From Adiantum capillus-veneris (taxonomy: Eukaryota > Streptophyta > Polypodiopsida > Polypodiales > Pteridaceae), in contig CM043944.1 of NCBI GenBank assembly GCA_014529385.2, positions 169,329,740 to 169,393,739 of the forward strand: a stretch of DNA of 64,000 bases, in the 5' to 3' direction. This document shows positions 1 through 12,022 of this stretch, in pieces. The notes under the pieces are model-generated. The model had not been told where the DNA came from. It made no database searches and saw nothing but the letters and a program-made list of their open reading frames with translations. Positions within the stretch are counted from its first letter, which is position 1. Each line of letters opens with the position of its first letter. The translations under genes and the position numbers were made by a program.

Positions 1-93
1 GAAGCGAGTGGGATCAATAACAAGGGTTACTCTAAAGAACACACTTATAGAGATGTCATAAAAACACCCATACAAGAATTTGACTCAGTCTCT

Positions 94-1164
94 TTGGCTG
101 AAACGAAGCTTCCATCTTGGTTAAACAAAGACACACCTATTTGGATGTGTGGAGCCTTAGAAAACGGGAGCTTAAAACGAGAAGAATGTATCTTAGAAAG
201 GGATGGCACAAATGAAGTCTATATACCTAAACCCTTTCGGGAGCATTTGTTTGAGCCATTTGAGTGGACTCAAATTTTGGCAACAATGGATGTATGTGTG
301 AATACGTCTATGCCTACTCAATTTTGCAATGAGGATGGCTATGACATAATTCTTATACAAATGATTTCAATCCTTCACATTGAAGAATAAATTCAAGTAC
401 CCAAGGACTTAATGAAATCTCAACAAGTATTTTTAGATCTCTACTATGATGCAACAGACGAGCTAGAAGAACATCTAACTACCTCTCATGATCCGAGGTC
501 GGAAAAAGAACATGTGAGAGCTAAAATACTCATGAAAGGAGGGGAGGAAAATTTTTTTTACTTTCCAAACCAAAAACCGAGAAGACAGAAATGGTATAGA
601 AGAAAAAGAGACACCAGAAACTTGAAATCTAAACCCATGCAATCAGTCTCTAGTAGAACACAGTTTCTGATGCAGATAGATGCACATGATTGTGTCAAAG
701 ACAAAATAATGGGTAGATATCCTTCAATTGAAAAGCAAGAAATATCAAAAACATCAATAAAAACAATAAAGGAAACTCAAGCAAAACCTAAATACCAGGA
801 CAAGAATTCAACCATGACACGAGTTGAACAAAAAAATAAGTATCAAGAGTTGAAGAAAGCTCTAAAGGAGATGTACACCACTGAAATGGAAACTGCTGAG
901 GAAGAGGGTAAAGATGTAATGAGTGTTCCATACCATTACAAGAAATATACTTTCCAAGAACGAAAGATTATAGTCGAACAACCTGACACGGAACTAAGAA
1001 AACGGGGTGAGTCCTACGAAGTTCCAAAAAATGCAAAAAAGATAGATCTGACCGAGAACCAGGAGAAGAGCCTAGACAATGCCTACATTGCAAATGACCC
1101 GACAAAAGAAGAAGAAGAAGTTTTGTTAAGCTTACTGAAAGAATACCGAGATATCTTTGCTTAG
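94..1164 (+). pseudogene. Ty3/gypsy polyprotein, region before RT (decayed)
   Basis: Two open stretches (94-390 and 412-1164) separated by a stop precede the reverse transcriptase of the first Ty3 element. The second is lysine- and glutamate-rich and ends in LLKEYRDIFA, the usual lead-in to plant Ty3 RT domains. A stop at 1162-1164 stands where a tryptophan codon is expected (FAWSY). No gag zinc knuckle or retropepsin motif is visible here, so the protease that normally precedes RT is absent from this position. The left end of the element lies outside the window. Assignment to the element rests on continuity with the RT; the function of 94-390 is not recognised. Confidence 0.6.
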
Positions 1165-1965
1165 TCTTATAAGGATCTCAAGGGTGTTGATCCAAAAATC
1201 TGTCAACATACCATACCTATGAGAGATGATGCAAAACCAAGCAGACAAAGGCCATATACTTATAATGCAACATTTGCCATAAAGATCCAAGAAGAGATAA
1301 AAAAGCTAAAGGAATCCATATTCATTTATGAAATTGAACCCACATATTGGATGTTTTCAATTGTGGTAGTACCTAAGAAAATTGGAAAATTAAAAAAGTT
1401 AATGCAGCTACCATTAGAGACAGCTTTCCTCTTCCAATAACTGAGCATGTTTTAGAACAAGTTGCAAGAAAATAAGCTTATAGATTTTTAGATGTCTTTT
1501 TGGGATACAATCAACTTTTGGTTGACCCCAAAGATCAGCATAAAACTGCCTTTGCAACTGAATGGGGTATTTTTGCCTATCGAATTATGCCTTTTGGGAT
1601 AACTAATGCTCCTGCCACCTTTTAAAGATTGATGAACCATGCTTTTAAAGAATACCTTCGGAATTTCTTGGAAATATATATGGATGATCTATGTGTACAT
1701 TCATCAATCCGGACTGATAATTTTGAACACCTCAAAAAGGTATTCAAAAAATGTAGACTTTATAGGATTTGCTTAAATCATAAAAAGTGCACATTGATGG
1801 GCAGACAAGGAAAAATTCTTGGACATATAGTGTCTAAAAATGGCATAGCTATTGATATGGATAAAATTCATGTTATTGCTGAATTGCCTAGACCAACAAC
1901 AGTCAAAGAGGTTCAAGCTTTCATGAGACATTGTGGATATTACAGATGATTCATTTACATGTCGC
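1110..1965 (+). pseudogene. Ty3/gypsy reverse transcriptase (decayed)
   Basis: RT synthesises the cDNA of an LTR retrotransposon in its particle. Pieces in different frames read KPSRQRPYTYNATFAIKIQ, then IVVVPKK, a part ending TAFATEWGIFAYRIMPFGIT, NAPATF, and the catalytic motif YMDDLCVHS at about 1678-1704. They are followed by KILGHIVSKNGI and the thumb motif KEVQAFMRHCGYYR. Stops and frameshifts lie at about 1162, 1440, 1470 and 1622, so no functional enzyme is encoded. Motif order and spacing are those of plant Ty3 RT. The sequence looks closer to the non-chromodomain (Tat/Athila-like) side than to the chromovirus at 52-61 kb, but this is a judgement by eye. Confidence 0.85.
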
Positions 1966-2114
1966 TCCCTTTTGCACTATTTCGCAAAAAATTTCCATAA
2001 AAAAGAAAAGGTAGAGGAAGAGAATAAATGCTTTCAAATCATTTCCCAATCCTTCAATAGGAGAGCACCCCTTTTTTTAACCGTCCACCCAGTGCCACTG
2101 CAATTGCAAAACCC

Positions 2115-2620
2115 ATGTACAACTTGATTACACTCTTTGAATGGACTGATGACTGTGAAGAATCCTTTATAAATCTTAATCAAGCTCTCACTTCAGCCCC
2201 AATATTTAAAGCACCAGATTGGATTAAGATGTTCCACATACATGTAGATGCTTCCAATTTTGCTATTGGGTGTATACTAGCTCAACCAGGAGACAAAAAT
2301 TTGATTTTCCTATTTCTTATGCCAGTAGACAGTTGAATGTGGCAGAGAAAAACTATACAACCACTAAAAGGGAAGGGTTAGGAATGATCTATGCCGTAAA
2401 AAAGTATAGAAATTACCTATTAGCCAACATGTTTGTGTTCTTTGTGGACCACCAAGCCTTATTCTACTTGGTCAAGCCATGCAACACAGGAAGAATAGTG
2501 AGATGGTTAATCATTATTTTGGGATTTGATCTCATTGTGGTTGTAAAATAGGGCACCACTCACCAAAGGGCAGATCATTTGTCAAGGATTATTTTAGGAG
2601 AACCACCAAAAGGGGTAGCC
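2115..2620 (+). pseudogene. Ty3/gypsy RNase H (decayed)
   Basis: The overlapping frames at 2115-2336 and 2270-2551 together give an RNase H domain. It starts with FEWTDDCEESFINLNQALTS, contains FHIHVDASNFAIGCILAQ with the first catalytic Asp, then SYASRQLNVAEKNYTTTKRE, and ends near HQRADHLSR at 2560-2586. One frameshift at about 2290-2310 and a stop at 2549-2551 break it. The role is to degrade the RNA strand during reverse transcription. About 150 bp between RT and this domain (1965-2115) shows no recognisable coding and may be inserted or decayed. Confidence 0.8.
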
Positions 2621-2911
2621 AATGATCTACCACATGCATATCTATTCTCTGTGGAAATGATACCCCGATGGTCGGGAAATATGGTTTCATTGATGACCAT
2701 ACCTCAAGTGGATTCACAAATACCACGTCCTATTACGCCTAGATTAATTGAGCAATTGACTACATATCAATTACTAGTTAAAAGTCTATTCAAAAGAAAT
2801 CGAGATGGAATATTGCCTTTATGTATTAATCCCGAGGAGAAAACCCAATACCTAAGTCAAGCATATATTACCATAGTAGGACTTCACTTTGCGGAAGACC
2901 AAACTATATAG
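2579..2911 (+). pseudogene. Ty3/gypsy linker and first H2C2 zinc module (start)
   Basis: This 110-codon open stretch continues from the RNase H domain. It contains a tether region and ends just inside a zinc-binding module: GLHFAEDQTI, a stop at 2909-2911, then RILRHGVFWPTMRSDVHSF and KKCPQCQKK up to about 2995. The His-His-Cys-Cys pattern with FWPTM is that of the integrase N-terminal H2C2 domain. A second, separate H2C2 domain follows at 3235-3380 (see there). Confidence 0.65.
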
Positions 2912-3109
2912 CGGATCTTGAGACATGGAGTATTTTGGCCAACCATGAGGAGTGATGTTCACTCATTTGTAAAAAAATGTCCTCAGTGCCAAAAAAAATC
3001 ACCCATACCTCATGTGACATTGTTCCAAATATCACTCGTTCCTAAGTGGAGTAACTATCTAGTTACTTACTTATCAAGCCGAACATTTCCTTAGGACATG
3101 AGTAAACAC

Positions 3110-4290
3110 CGCCAAAGAGTAATTAAAATTGAAGCAAGAGACTATGCTATTATTGGAAACCAATTGTATTGAAGAGGAAAGGATCAACATTTACGTCTTT
3201 GTGAAAATGAAGACGAATATATTCCCATTATAGAACAAGCACATGCTGAATTAGCTGGAGGTCACTTTTCTAGTGAAAGATCCGCTAGAGAAATCTTAAT
3301 GGCATGCATATGGTGGCCAACACTTTTTGCAGATTCCAAATAATATGTTCGAAGGTGTGATGCATGTCAACAAGCAAAAATGCCAACCCGTGTAGATAAC
3401 ATGCCTTTAAGACCAATGATGGGAGCTAGAGATTTTGCAAAATGGAGCATAGATTTTGTCGGGAAAATACAACCACCGGATTATAGAACTCAAGCTCAAT
3501 ATATCATTGTATCTGCTATGGACTATTTGACCAAGTGGGTAGAGGCTAAGGAAACCCAAAGGAATGATGCCAGAACCACACCCGCATTTTTATATGAAAA
3601 TGTGCTCACAAGGTATGGAATGCGAATATAAATTGTTAGTGATAAGGGAACTCATCTCCTCAATGAAGTAATTGAGTATTTACTGAATGATTTATGGTCA
3701 TCCATAACAAATCGACTCCCTTTCACCCACAAGCAAATGGACAAGCTGAAAACACGAATAAAATTCTTAGCTCGGTATTGACTAAAGTGGTTAGTTCAGG
3801 ACGAACTGATTGGGAAATGAATCTCCATGCCACTCTATAGGCTTATAGAGTTTCATTCAAGATAGATTTAAATGATACACCCTTTAACCTTGTTTATGGT
3901 CTTGATGCCATACTGCCGATAGAATTTCTATTGCGGACACTAAGGGTAGCTAAGGATCTTGAGTGAACTGGACATGAACTATCAAAGAGGCTCAAAGATT
4001 TAGAAAATCTTGATGAGGAAAGGCTAACACTTATAGCTCACATCTATGCAAAAAGGCAAAACAAAAACAGTTTTTTGATTCCCATCTAGTCACAAAAATC
4101 TACAAAAAAGGGGCCTTAGTTTTAGTCTACTCCCTTGACACATTACCAAGTTTAAGAAAAAAGGAAACGGACCATTTATCATTGAATATGTATCCCCAAG
4201 TGGAGAAATTAAGTTGTCCACTCTAGATGGTGAACCAATGGCCAATTGGATTAGTGGATGCCATTTAAACAAGTACATTTACCATTAACC
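3110..4290 (+). pseudogene. Ty3/gypsy integrase (decayed)
   Basis: Integrase inserts the cDNA into the host chromosome. Its N-terminal H2C2 domain lies at about 3235-3380 (AELAGGHFSSERSA, WWPTLFADSK, a stop, then VRRCDACQQAK). The core holds WSIDFVGKIQ (first Asp, about 3450), VSDKGTHLLNEV (second Asp, about 3635) and HPQANGQAENTNKI (Glu, about 3745). The C-terminal part has YKKGALVLVYS and a GPF-like motif near 4162. Stops at about 3168, 3343, 3630 and 3838 and several frameshifts make it inactive. The GPF-like tail fits Ty3; no chromodomain is seen after it. Confidence 0.85.
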
Positions 4291-4499
4291 AATGAATTGC
4301 TAGAGAAGATACATGTAGCAAAGCAGAGAAAGATGAAACGATAGCAGATCATTGATGAATCTCAAGAGGAAGCTCGGCTTTGAGTACTCAAAAGGAAAGC
4401 TCCTCTCAAAAATCAACAAATACTTATTCCCATCAACACTCTAGAACTAGATGAATGACTATGGGAATTACAGAAGGATGCAGTTTCAAGAGATGATGA

Positions 4500-4928
4500 A
4501 TGGTTAGATGAAATGGACCTTCGTATCAAAGTACAACTGAACAATCATAGCATAAATACATTGGTTGATACAAGAGCTTGAGTAAATGCAATTAGTTATT
4601 CCACATACAAGAAAGCAAAAAATCAGTCTTTGACATTGGGAATATCAGCAATCAAAGGATGCAACAAGAACCCAACACCGGATTGGGAGTAGTCAACTTA
4701 AATGTGATAGTACATGGATTTTCATACCCTCATAAATTTGTATGCTTACCAAATGAACACATGAATGAAACAGTGATTCTTGGAACCTCATGGATGCGGA
4801 CGTACGAGGCAATGTTAGATTGGGATACCAATCAACTCAAGCTATCACCTAAAGGAGGACAACTCATCATTCCAATTGCACCAAGCAAAGAGGAATGGAA
4901 AGGAGGTTACCAGCAAAAGAAACCATGA
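4500..4928 (+). pseudogene. Retropepsin-like segment downstream of integrase
   Basis: In two frames the segment reads RIKVQLNNHSINTLVDTRA (4525-4578), a stop, VNAISYSTYKKA, then, after a shift, GLGVVNLNVIVHGFSYPHKF, VILGTSWMRTYEAML and DWDTNQLKL (to about 4845). The order active-site D-T-(G), hydrophobic strands, then ILG..W is that of a retroviral-type aspartic protease. The active-site glycine is changed to Arg (codon aga at 4573). In normal Ty3 elements the protease lies before RT, so a copy after integrase is unusual. It could be an added protease of this lineage or the start of a second, fused element; no RT follows it, which favours the first view. Confidence 0.6.
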
Positions 4929-5520
4929 AGCAATCAATCTTCTTCATCCTCTAGAAAAGAAAATACTACAAGTATCATGCAAGGAGTTAGGAATATATGG
5001 GTACCAAAAGCACAACTCAAGGACAAGCTGTCTCAAATTTGGATACCCAAGACATCATCTACCATAATGAAGAAGGTTCCAAAGTTAAAGACACAAAGAA
5101 GAGCATCTTTGAGTAGGGAACCTTATCTTCTCCGCAAACTGTAAAACCGATGAAGCAGTGGAGAGTTAAGTCTCAAAACACTCAACCACAACAGTTCATC
5201 AATGAAAAACCAAGTTACCAGTGACGAGTTAAATCTCAACAACCATCATCATTGATACTGACAACTCAAGAATTCAATGTGCCAAAGCATCGTGATAGTA
5301 CAATAAGCAAAGAGCACACAAGCTACAAGATTTTCTCTTTGGGAAATAGCAACATGAAACCTCGATTACAGAAACCCTTGAGTTATTTACTCAAGACCCA
5401 ACTCTTGCACAACATAATTTGAATTGCATTGATCTTCAAAGCATGGTAGAGCAAACCAAGGTTGTGCATAGACACGATTGTTCAACCCATGCACACAGTC
5501 GTCCCAGAGAACGCCATCTA

Positions 5521-5536
5521 GGAGGGGTGGAAGGGA
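5521..5536 (+). other. Probable polypurine tract of the first Ty3 element
   Basis: GGAGGGGTGGAAGGGA is a purine run just downstream of the last coding remnant, where the plus-strand primer of an LTR element should lie. A second purine run (AAAGAGGGAGGAAAAAG) is at about 5556-5572. The exact LTR start cannot be fixed because no second LTR copy is in the window. Confidence 0.45.
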
Positions 5537-6953
5537 ACTAAGTAATTAAGGGCAATGTTTAAAGAGGGAGGAAAAAGTTGGATATTAACGTGTGATGTTT
5601 TGCAAAATTGCCTAATAATTCCCTTTAAGAAACTCATTAACAAGGAAATTTAATTGATAACATCCTCCCAGTGAGTGTAAACAGTGTACATACTATCAAA
5701 AAATAGCCTTTTTTTGCTTATTTTCATCCTTTAGCTTGATATTGAGACTTAAAAATGGAGAAACCCACAAAACAACAATAAATCACTATTCCTCAATGGA
5801 TTTTCTTAATTGATGATTTTTTACTTTTCTTTTTTAGTGCATTTTATTATTTTCTTTGATTTTTTCAATAAAAAGATCAAAAATTAATAATAAATAGCAA
5901 AGGAGCTCAGGTCGAGAAATTGGAGATATGTTGATGATCAAAAGGACAAGACAGACAAGCACAAAAATTTTCAATCGAATCAACAGATGGAAGCGGGAAG
6001 CCTAAATTAGGCCATCAAGGCCTACTTTTGCAAATTCTTGCAGAATGAGCTAACAGAATCCGATTGAATAAGTTTTTGAGTCTAATATAGATTTCACGGC
6101 GTAGTAGGACTAACAGGGAAATCTGGGGGAAAATAGTTTTGGAAGTCCGAATATAGATATCCAAGGTAGCCCAAAATCACCTCATTTCCACTAGTCACTC
6201 TTGGGGGCGAGAGCTTTTTGCCTTCTTCGCGCGCGATTTTTGGACTCTATAGTTGTCTTTTTACAGCGCCGTCTCACACAAGACATGAGGGATCAGTTCT
6301 AAACTTATCAAAGAACATTTCTATACGGCCAAGTAGCAAGTCTAGGATCAAGAAAAAACCCTAGAAACCCAATTGCGCACGAAGTCCTACGACATAAAAT
6401 TGACCATAGCGGCCTGTCACCTCAACCAAATTGGACAAGACTTGAACTGTAGCATGCCCCTATATAATAGAACACTTTCATATCACCACATGACCTTTTG
6501 GCAGGGGTCAAGGGGGTCCCAAGTAAATACTCTAGGTTTTTGCCACATGCAAGAATTGGATTCTGACTCCACGTAGCAGCTTATAGACGAGGTCTATACA
6601 CAATGTACCTAGATGGTATCATGGAAACAGTCCAGGCAAGCTCTCTAATAGCAGAATACACCTCGAAGGATACAAAGTGTCAAATTTGACATATGAAGTC
6701 AAACTGACTCCGAGTGGGCCAAAACTGGACGAGTAGCATCAGGACTATGTAGCGGACAAGTCCATAGCTTCAAAAGTGACTAACCAACTCTACATGCCAA
6801 GTAGTCACAAAATCGGTGATTTCAGATTTGACAACAGCACGAAGTGATGCTAACACGACCGAACTTTACCAAATTCATTTTATGAAATTTTTTAGATGTA
6901 TTAAAGATGTTTAGGTCATCAAATTGTCAATTCTTGCAAAAAAAGTGACTGTT

Positions 6954-6975
6954 GTAAATAATCACGATTATTTAC
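6954..6975. repeat. 22-bp near-palindrome, copy 1
   Basis: GTAAATAATCACGATTATTTAC, one base away from a perfect inverted repeat; flanked on the left by TGTT and on the right by TTTTGT, like copy 3. Confidence 0.7.
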
Positions 6976-7235
6976 TTTTGTGCTTGTTTGGCTTGAAATT
7001 GATCTCTTTACTTCACCTATCACTTGTACACATCTATTACATGCCACATGTCAAGTATGAGCCAAAATGATCGAGAAAAACTCTAAATTTGTCAAAAAAC
7101 GCACCAAAGTCTTTTCAATCCAATTTTTGAGTTAATTGTCACATTTTTTAATCCAAATCATCCCATATCTCATACAGAGACTCTACATCATGCCTAAAAC
7201 CAAGTTGCAACAAAATGTACAAATTGATAAAAAAA

Positions 7236-7257
7236 ATTAATAATCACAATTATTTAC
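7236..7257. repeat. 22-bp near-palindrome, copy 2 (diverged)
   Basis: ATTAATAATCACAATTATTTAC, a weaker copy of the same motif, 282 bp after copy 1 and 276 bp before copy 3. Confidence 0.55.
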
Positions 7258-7511
7258 GTTTCTACCAAAATGGATGCAATTTGCAACTTTGATCTTATGG
7301 GACTAAAGAAGATGATGTCCCAAGCCCACTAATCAAGATTGAGAAAGTTTGGAATTCAAAATCTCAAAATCTTAGAGTCTAAAAGCCTAAATCTGGCACC
7401 ATTTCCACTTAGTGCACTCAAATGAGCCCACACTTCACTCAGAGCACCTAAATGCCATATGTTTCAAGCCTCTGATTTCAAAAATGTAAAAAGTTTGAAA
7501 AATCCCCTGTT

Positions 7512-7533
7512 GTAAATAATCGCGATTATTTAC
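7512..7533. repeat. 22-bp perfect palindrome, copy 3
   Basis: GTAAATAATCGCGATTATTTAC reads identically on both strands. The sequences after copies 1 and 3 are loosely alike (TTTTGT, then ATTTTGATCTCT or AAATTGATCTCT), suggesting an old tandem repeat of about 280 bp. Confidence 0.7.
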
Positions 7534-7979
7534 TTTTGTTGCAAATTTTTCTTGGACTGCATGATTTTGATCTCTACATGTTTTTATGCATCTATGCATG
7601 CTCCAAAACTGATTTGAAGCAAAATGGACATCCTTTGCCAACCATTCAGACTCAGGGCATTTCAGAGCTGAATTTGAAGAATTTTCTAACTTTGACACTG
7701 TATTCACCTAATAGGTGCAATGCAAGCGATTGAGAAGGCAAGGAAAAGGGTGTCTCAAAAAGATAAGCTGCAAGATCTTCCACCGTACCAGTTAGATCCA
7801 AGCTCAGTAGAAACGACAAAGGAAACCTACTTGTCTAAAGAGCAGCTCGAAGAAAACAACACCACGTTCTTCACTGGAAGATTCAAGAGTGAAGAAGGAC
7901 ACCAGGTAGAATTGAAAATATTGTCCCAAAGACTAGCCAATAACCTGTCCTTCTTCATCATGTTAGGTGGGGGTACCTG

Positions 7980-8440
7980 TGGTGCTAAGGCCTTGCACAT
8001 CCTCTCCCATGCCATTGAAAACTTACGTATGTATGCATCTACGGGTCACCTTCCCTTTGCACCAAACCCTGTACTTCTTGCCACACTTTTTCAGGATCTT
8101 ATGTCTTCACAAACTCCCCTTCCAATCCATGCCTTAGATTGTCCCAACTTAGCCTCACGGGTGGATCCGCCGCACGCAACTCCTCTTCAAATGCTTTGGA
8201 CCAAATTCGTGCATCACTCTTCAAACAAATTTGGAGAAGACGTAACATCTGTGCAGGATCAAGAATCTGATTGCTAATGCAGGCAATCTGATTGCTAATG
8301 TAGGCAACCTCCATCTTTTCCAAAAATTCTTCCACATCTTCATCACTTCTTCCATGAAATTCCGGATAAGAGAAAGTCGTGGCTCCAAGTTTCAATGCTT
8401 TTAGAACCCCTTCTACCACATGTGCAAGAACCCAAACTTT
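7980..8440 (-). pseudogene. Retrotransposon gag remnant
   Basis: On the minus strand 8419-8099 is an open stretch with the typical plant gag pattern: FSYPEFHGRSDEDVEEFLEK, then QMLRLLQICLKSDARIWSKA, DPPVRLSWDNLRHGLEGEF. After a stop it continues with DPEKVWQEVQGL. Gag forms the particle of an LTR retrotransposon. Only the central part remains. A 21-bp direct duplication (8271-8312, repeat of CAATCTGATTGCTAATG) gives an internal ISNQI-ISNQI repeat. No zinc knuckle or pol follows on this strand. Confidence 0.7.
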
Positions 8441-9273
8441 TTACTGGCCCAATCCCCAGAAACTTCAATGGAGCTCAACTTTAGATAAGGAGAAACACAT
8501 GCACATCAAATGAGTTTTCATAGTTAATCCATCGAAATTACAACAGGCAAAGGGCATTCCAGTATCTCTCTTAATCTTCTTGGCCCAAATATAAAGACTA
8601 TGTGCTGCTAGAAAAAAATCTTCCTAGACACATGAACATTTATCTAGATTCTTTGTGTTAATTGAAAAGAAGTGAATTGAGGTCTGTTTTGATTATCCAT
8701 TAAAGCCAACCATGCAGCTCCCAAGAAGGCACACCTGACTTATCCTCTGATTTTGCCAGAATTTTAGTAGCATAATAGCATAAATGGCTCAAAAGACCAA
8801 AAAACCAGCCATCACAACTTGGAAAAATTTTGACAGAGTTTCCCCAGAAGTAAAGCAGTAAGAACCAAAAATATAGACTGTATATGTATGCATAACCTGC
8901 TAGCATTAGGACTCGAGCATCAAGTAGGAATCACTAGTACATAGCCTATGGCAAGGTCACAAAAAGGGTGCTCCAGCCACCTGTATCACCGAAAGGATCT
9001 CACATTTGAGAATCCCCTAGCTTAATAAAACCTCACGCTATCGACCCTCTTACAAAAGCTTATGAAAATCTCGTATAGTCAAGTCTCAGAAATGACTATC
9101 TTCCAGACCAAGTCTCAGAAATGGTTGGGACTGCCAAAAACAACCAAGTATGGCTCCACAAAGGCATACAAGTATCCACAAGTAACGTACAGTACAAGAC
9201 AATGTGCTCAAATAGGGAACACACCGATGGAGTGAGAGGAGAGAGACTATTCATTTTCCCACTCAACACAGAG

Positions 9274-9275
<2 letters not shown>
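8440..9275. other. Stretch without recognisable gene
   Basis: No protein family, RNA gene or clear repeat is visible. Short open frames here lack codon structure or homology that I recognise. Confidence 0.5.

Positions 9276-9338
<63 letters not shown>
9276..9338. repeat. (CA)n microsatellite
   Basis: An uninterrupted CA/GT dinucleotide run of about 31 units. It explains the apparent His-Thr and Cys-Val repeat reading frames over it. Confidence 0.97.
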
Positions 9339-9339
<1 letters not shown>

Positions 9340-10230
9340 CTCATCTCAAAAGAGGAATATTTTTATGATTAGATACAATTGAGCTTGGGCCAACACCAAT
9401 GGGGCAAATAGCTCACACAATATGGATGAAATATGCCAGATACAATCACAAATTTGAGCAGAGACTTCGCTCACGGGAGAAACTTACACAGCCAAAACAA
9501 CAGGAAAAAGTGAGGAATTTGGCAAAGTGAACAGCACCATTGTGTCCGGAGCGGCCAAAACCCCAGTCTACAATATCAAAGTGCACAAATTCGACCTCGG
9601 ATGAGCAATTTATGGCCAAAACAAGCTCCAAAAATAGCAAAAACATAGTTGCGGCTATTCCTCCTCTTCTCTCCATGTTTTGCTGGTATTTTTCTCAGGT
9701 TTTTCAGTTTCCACACTACACTTTATCACTTGGTCACCTTTGGCCTTTTGATTGACCTCAAACGGACCCCGAACATGCCAAAACCTAGCCACAGAGTGCA
9801 TTTTTGTCCCCCTTCTACATCCATCCACACACTTGGCACTCAACTTTTCCAATAATGCATCCCGCAACCACGTGAAGTGGCCCCCAAATACAGTCCTCAT
9901 GATGAACATTTTGCATAATTATCACAAGAAAACACCCACGTTGTGTCCGTACTTATCCACGTGCAAGTATTGACCCCATTTGACCTCCTGACGCCACTAG
10001 ATGCCATCTAGCGCATTTGCTTACCTCATGGCGTCGGCCCGCTGATAGCTTCCTTGAGAAGTTTTATGTGCTACCAACTCCTCATTATTATAGAAAAAAC
10101 ATGCTGGTAGTGGTGATAATGAAAATCAATGTGCTATGTACACTCTGTCCTACCTGTACACATGTGGGCCCCACGTAACCACCTGGCTCTAGAAAATGGG
10201 GAATTCTTTATTTGATGCACCATGACCCCC
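9340..10230. other. Stretch without recognisable gene
   Basis: Several overlapping open frames of 65-85 codons occur on both strands at 9446-9973, which is more a sign of few stops than of coding. The sequence is somewhat GC-richer with LTR/UTR-like character. No family is recognised. Confidence 0.45.
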
Positions 10231-11909
10231 AGTAGAACCTGAAGACTAGGAAACTAATGATGAAGTCATCATGCAGGTAAATGAGTATGCAAAGAAAATG
10301 CAGCTAATGATAGACAAGATGAGAACATTAGCACTTAGCCATGGTGCCAAGGCTAAAGAGCTGGAACAAGTCATTGGTGCTCTACAAAGAGATCTAGATG
10401 ACAGAATGAACATCATTGAAGATCTTCAAAGGCATATTAAATGAAGCAGAAGAACACCAAACTGCCAAGAAGAAACAACAAAAATAAATGGAAGAGCTGG
10501 GAGAGCTCTTGACAAAGTTATCTGATGCCTGTAAAAGAAAAGATCAACAACTAATAGAAGTAACCAATGAACGTTTAACCCCTAGTTTGTCAATACAAAA
10601 GATCCAAGTGCAGCTAGATGTAGCTAATGCCTCCTTGCAGTATTCTGAGCGACAGATCAATGATCAAGCGGCATTTCTAACATAGATAAGAGAAAACCCC
10701 GCTATAGCCTCAATCAAGGGAACAGATGAAGTCTATTAGACTTTAGAAAAGAGGAACAAAGACCTTGAACTTGAACTGAAGCTGGAACAAACACAAAGAT
10801 GACACCTTGCATTGATGCGGGTACAAAGAGAAGAGAAATTGATTAAGGAAATAGAATAATTGAAGAGATCCAATCAGCTGCTAAGAGAGATACATACCGA
10901 AACTCAGAAGGAGGCAGGAACCTCTTGACAGCCAACCATAGACATACCATCAGTCTCTTTTGCTGATATGGAAACACAGCCATCAGAAGGGCTAGCAGGA
11001 GAATTAGAGTTTCAAGTACCAATCACTGAAGACGAGAAAATGCGAATGGCCAGCTTTCTAAAGATGAGGAAGATGCACTAAAAGAACAGATTGTCCAAGA
11101 AGAAGATGCTGACTGGAAAGCAGCAATGGATTGGGAATTGAGAGTTCTCCACTCAATAAATGTAGCTCAGCTCACTTCCAACCATATCAATGCTCAATGG
11201 CATCAGCAATCACTACCCTGCCCATTGAGAAAGGTGGAGCTATTGCAGGTTAAGGAAAGACTTTACAAGGGTATGTAGGTAGAAGGCTCAATTGATATCC
11301 ACCCCAAATGGAGAAAGAACTGGTTCAACAAGAACTCTAGATACCTAATTTTGTTCACAAGAGCACCTGCAGCCATATAGAAGGACCCTACATTGAGTAC
11401 AGGACATGGCAAGCACACGATGCATTGAAGAAGAAGAGGCCAACATGGCTAAATTACCCAAGACTACCAGATCCAATGCAAGGACCACCACAACGGAATA
11501 ATACATGGTGAAAACCCTAACGGGCACCATGAACTTCTTCAAGAGCCTCCCCGACCTCTCATGTGCAATGCTTTGTAAAATCTGCAGAATGCTGCTTACA
11601 TGCATTCGAACATTTCATGAGCCTGAACAAGCCGATGCACCATGGACGTTTTTTCTAGAAGGCAACAAAGGTCCATGCTACGATTTGAGTGGAAAGCCTT
11701 CAGAAGAAGTCCTCTACGACTTCTACGCCAGATGTATGTTTCTACCATCAAGCAATATGTTGGAATTTGAAGAGGCATTCTTTATAGGATTCTTCACATG
11801 GCGGCCTAAGGTATTTGGGAAAGTGATCAACAACCTCACATCAAGGTTTGTTGGCTATTCAGCCATTGAACTTAAAACAAGTCACCATGCAGTTTTTGCA
11901 AGTCCCTAA
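10230..11909 (+). pseudogene. Decayed coiled-coil ORF region of a probable LTR retroelement
   Basis: Plus-strand frames interrupted by many stops encode glutamate-, lysine- and glutamine-rich helices with coiled-coil character. Examples are AKELEQVIGALQRDLDDRM (about 10350-10405), an open part at 10488-10685 and KRNKDLELELKLEQTQR at about 10750. The longest clean part (11505-11909, 134 codons) includes RTFHEPEQADAPWTFFLEGN and FFIGFFTWRPKVFGKVI; I do not recognise it. A purine tract and an LTR-like sequence follow directly, so the region may be the internal part of a non-autonomous or gag-only LTR element. A decayed host gene is an alternative. Confidence 0.4.
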
Positions 11910-12022
11910 CAAAGAAAGACAAATTAGATATGAAAAATCCCTACATGCTCTTAAAGACCGCCCTGCCAGTTGTCAACCCGAAGACTACTTCAATCCATGA
12001 AGCTGTGTCAAGGGACGACACA

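Larger units (their letters stand above)
5540..7720 (+). repeat. Non-coding, LTR-like stretch
   Basis: No gene is visible in this AT-rich stretch. It follows the polypurine tract and has a TATA-like box (TATATAAT, 6461-6468) downstream of a GC-richer patch with gcgcgcg at 6231. It may therefore be largely the 3' LTR of the first element. LTR limits are not demonstrable. The right part (6900-7600) carries the palindrome repeats listed separately. Confidence 0.35.

Noticed and set aside
7720-8277. Plus-strand ORF of 185 codons
   Set aside because: It overlaps the gag remnant on the opposite strand, which has clear family motifs. The plus-strand product matches nothing I recognise.
9096-9372. 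ORFs with poly Cys-Val or His-Thr
   Set aside because: They are translations of the (CA)n microsatellite.
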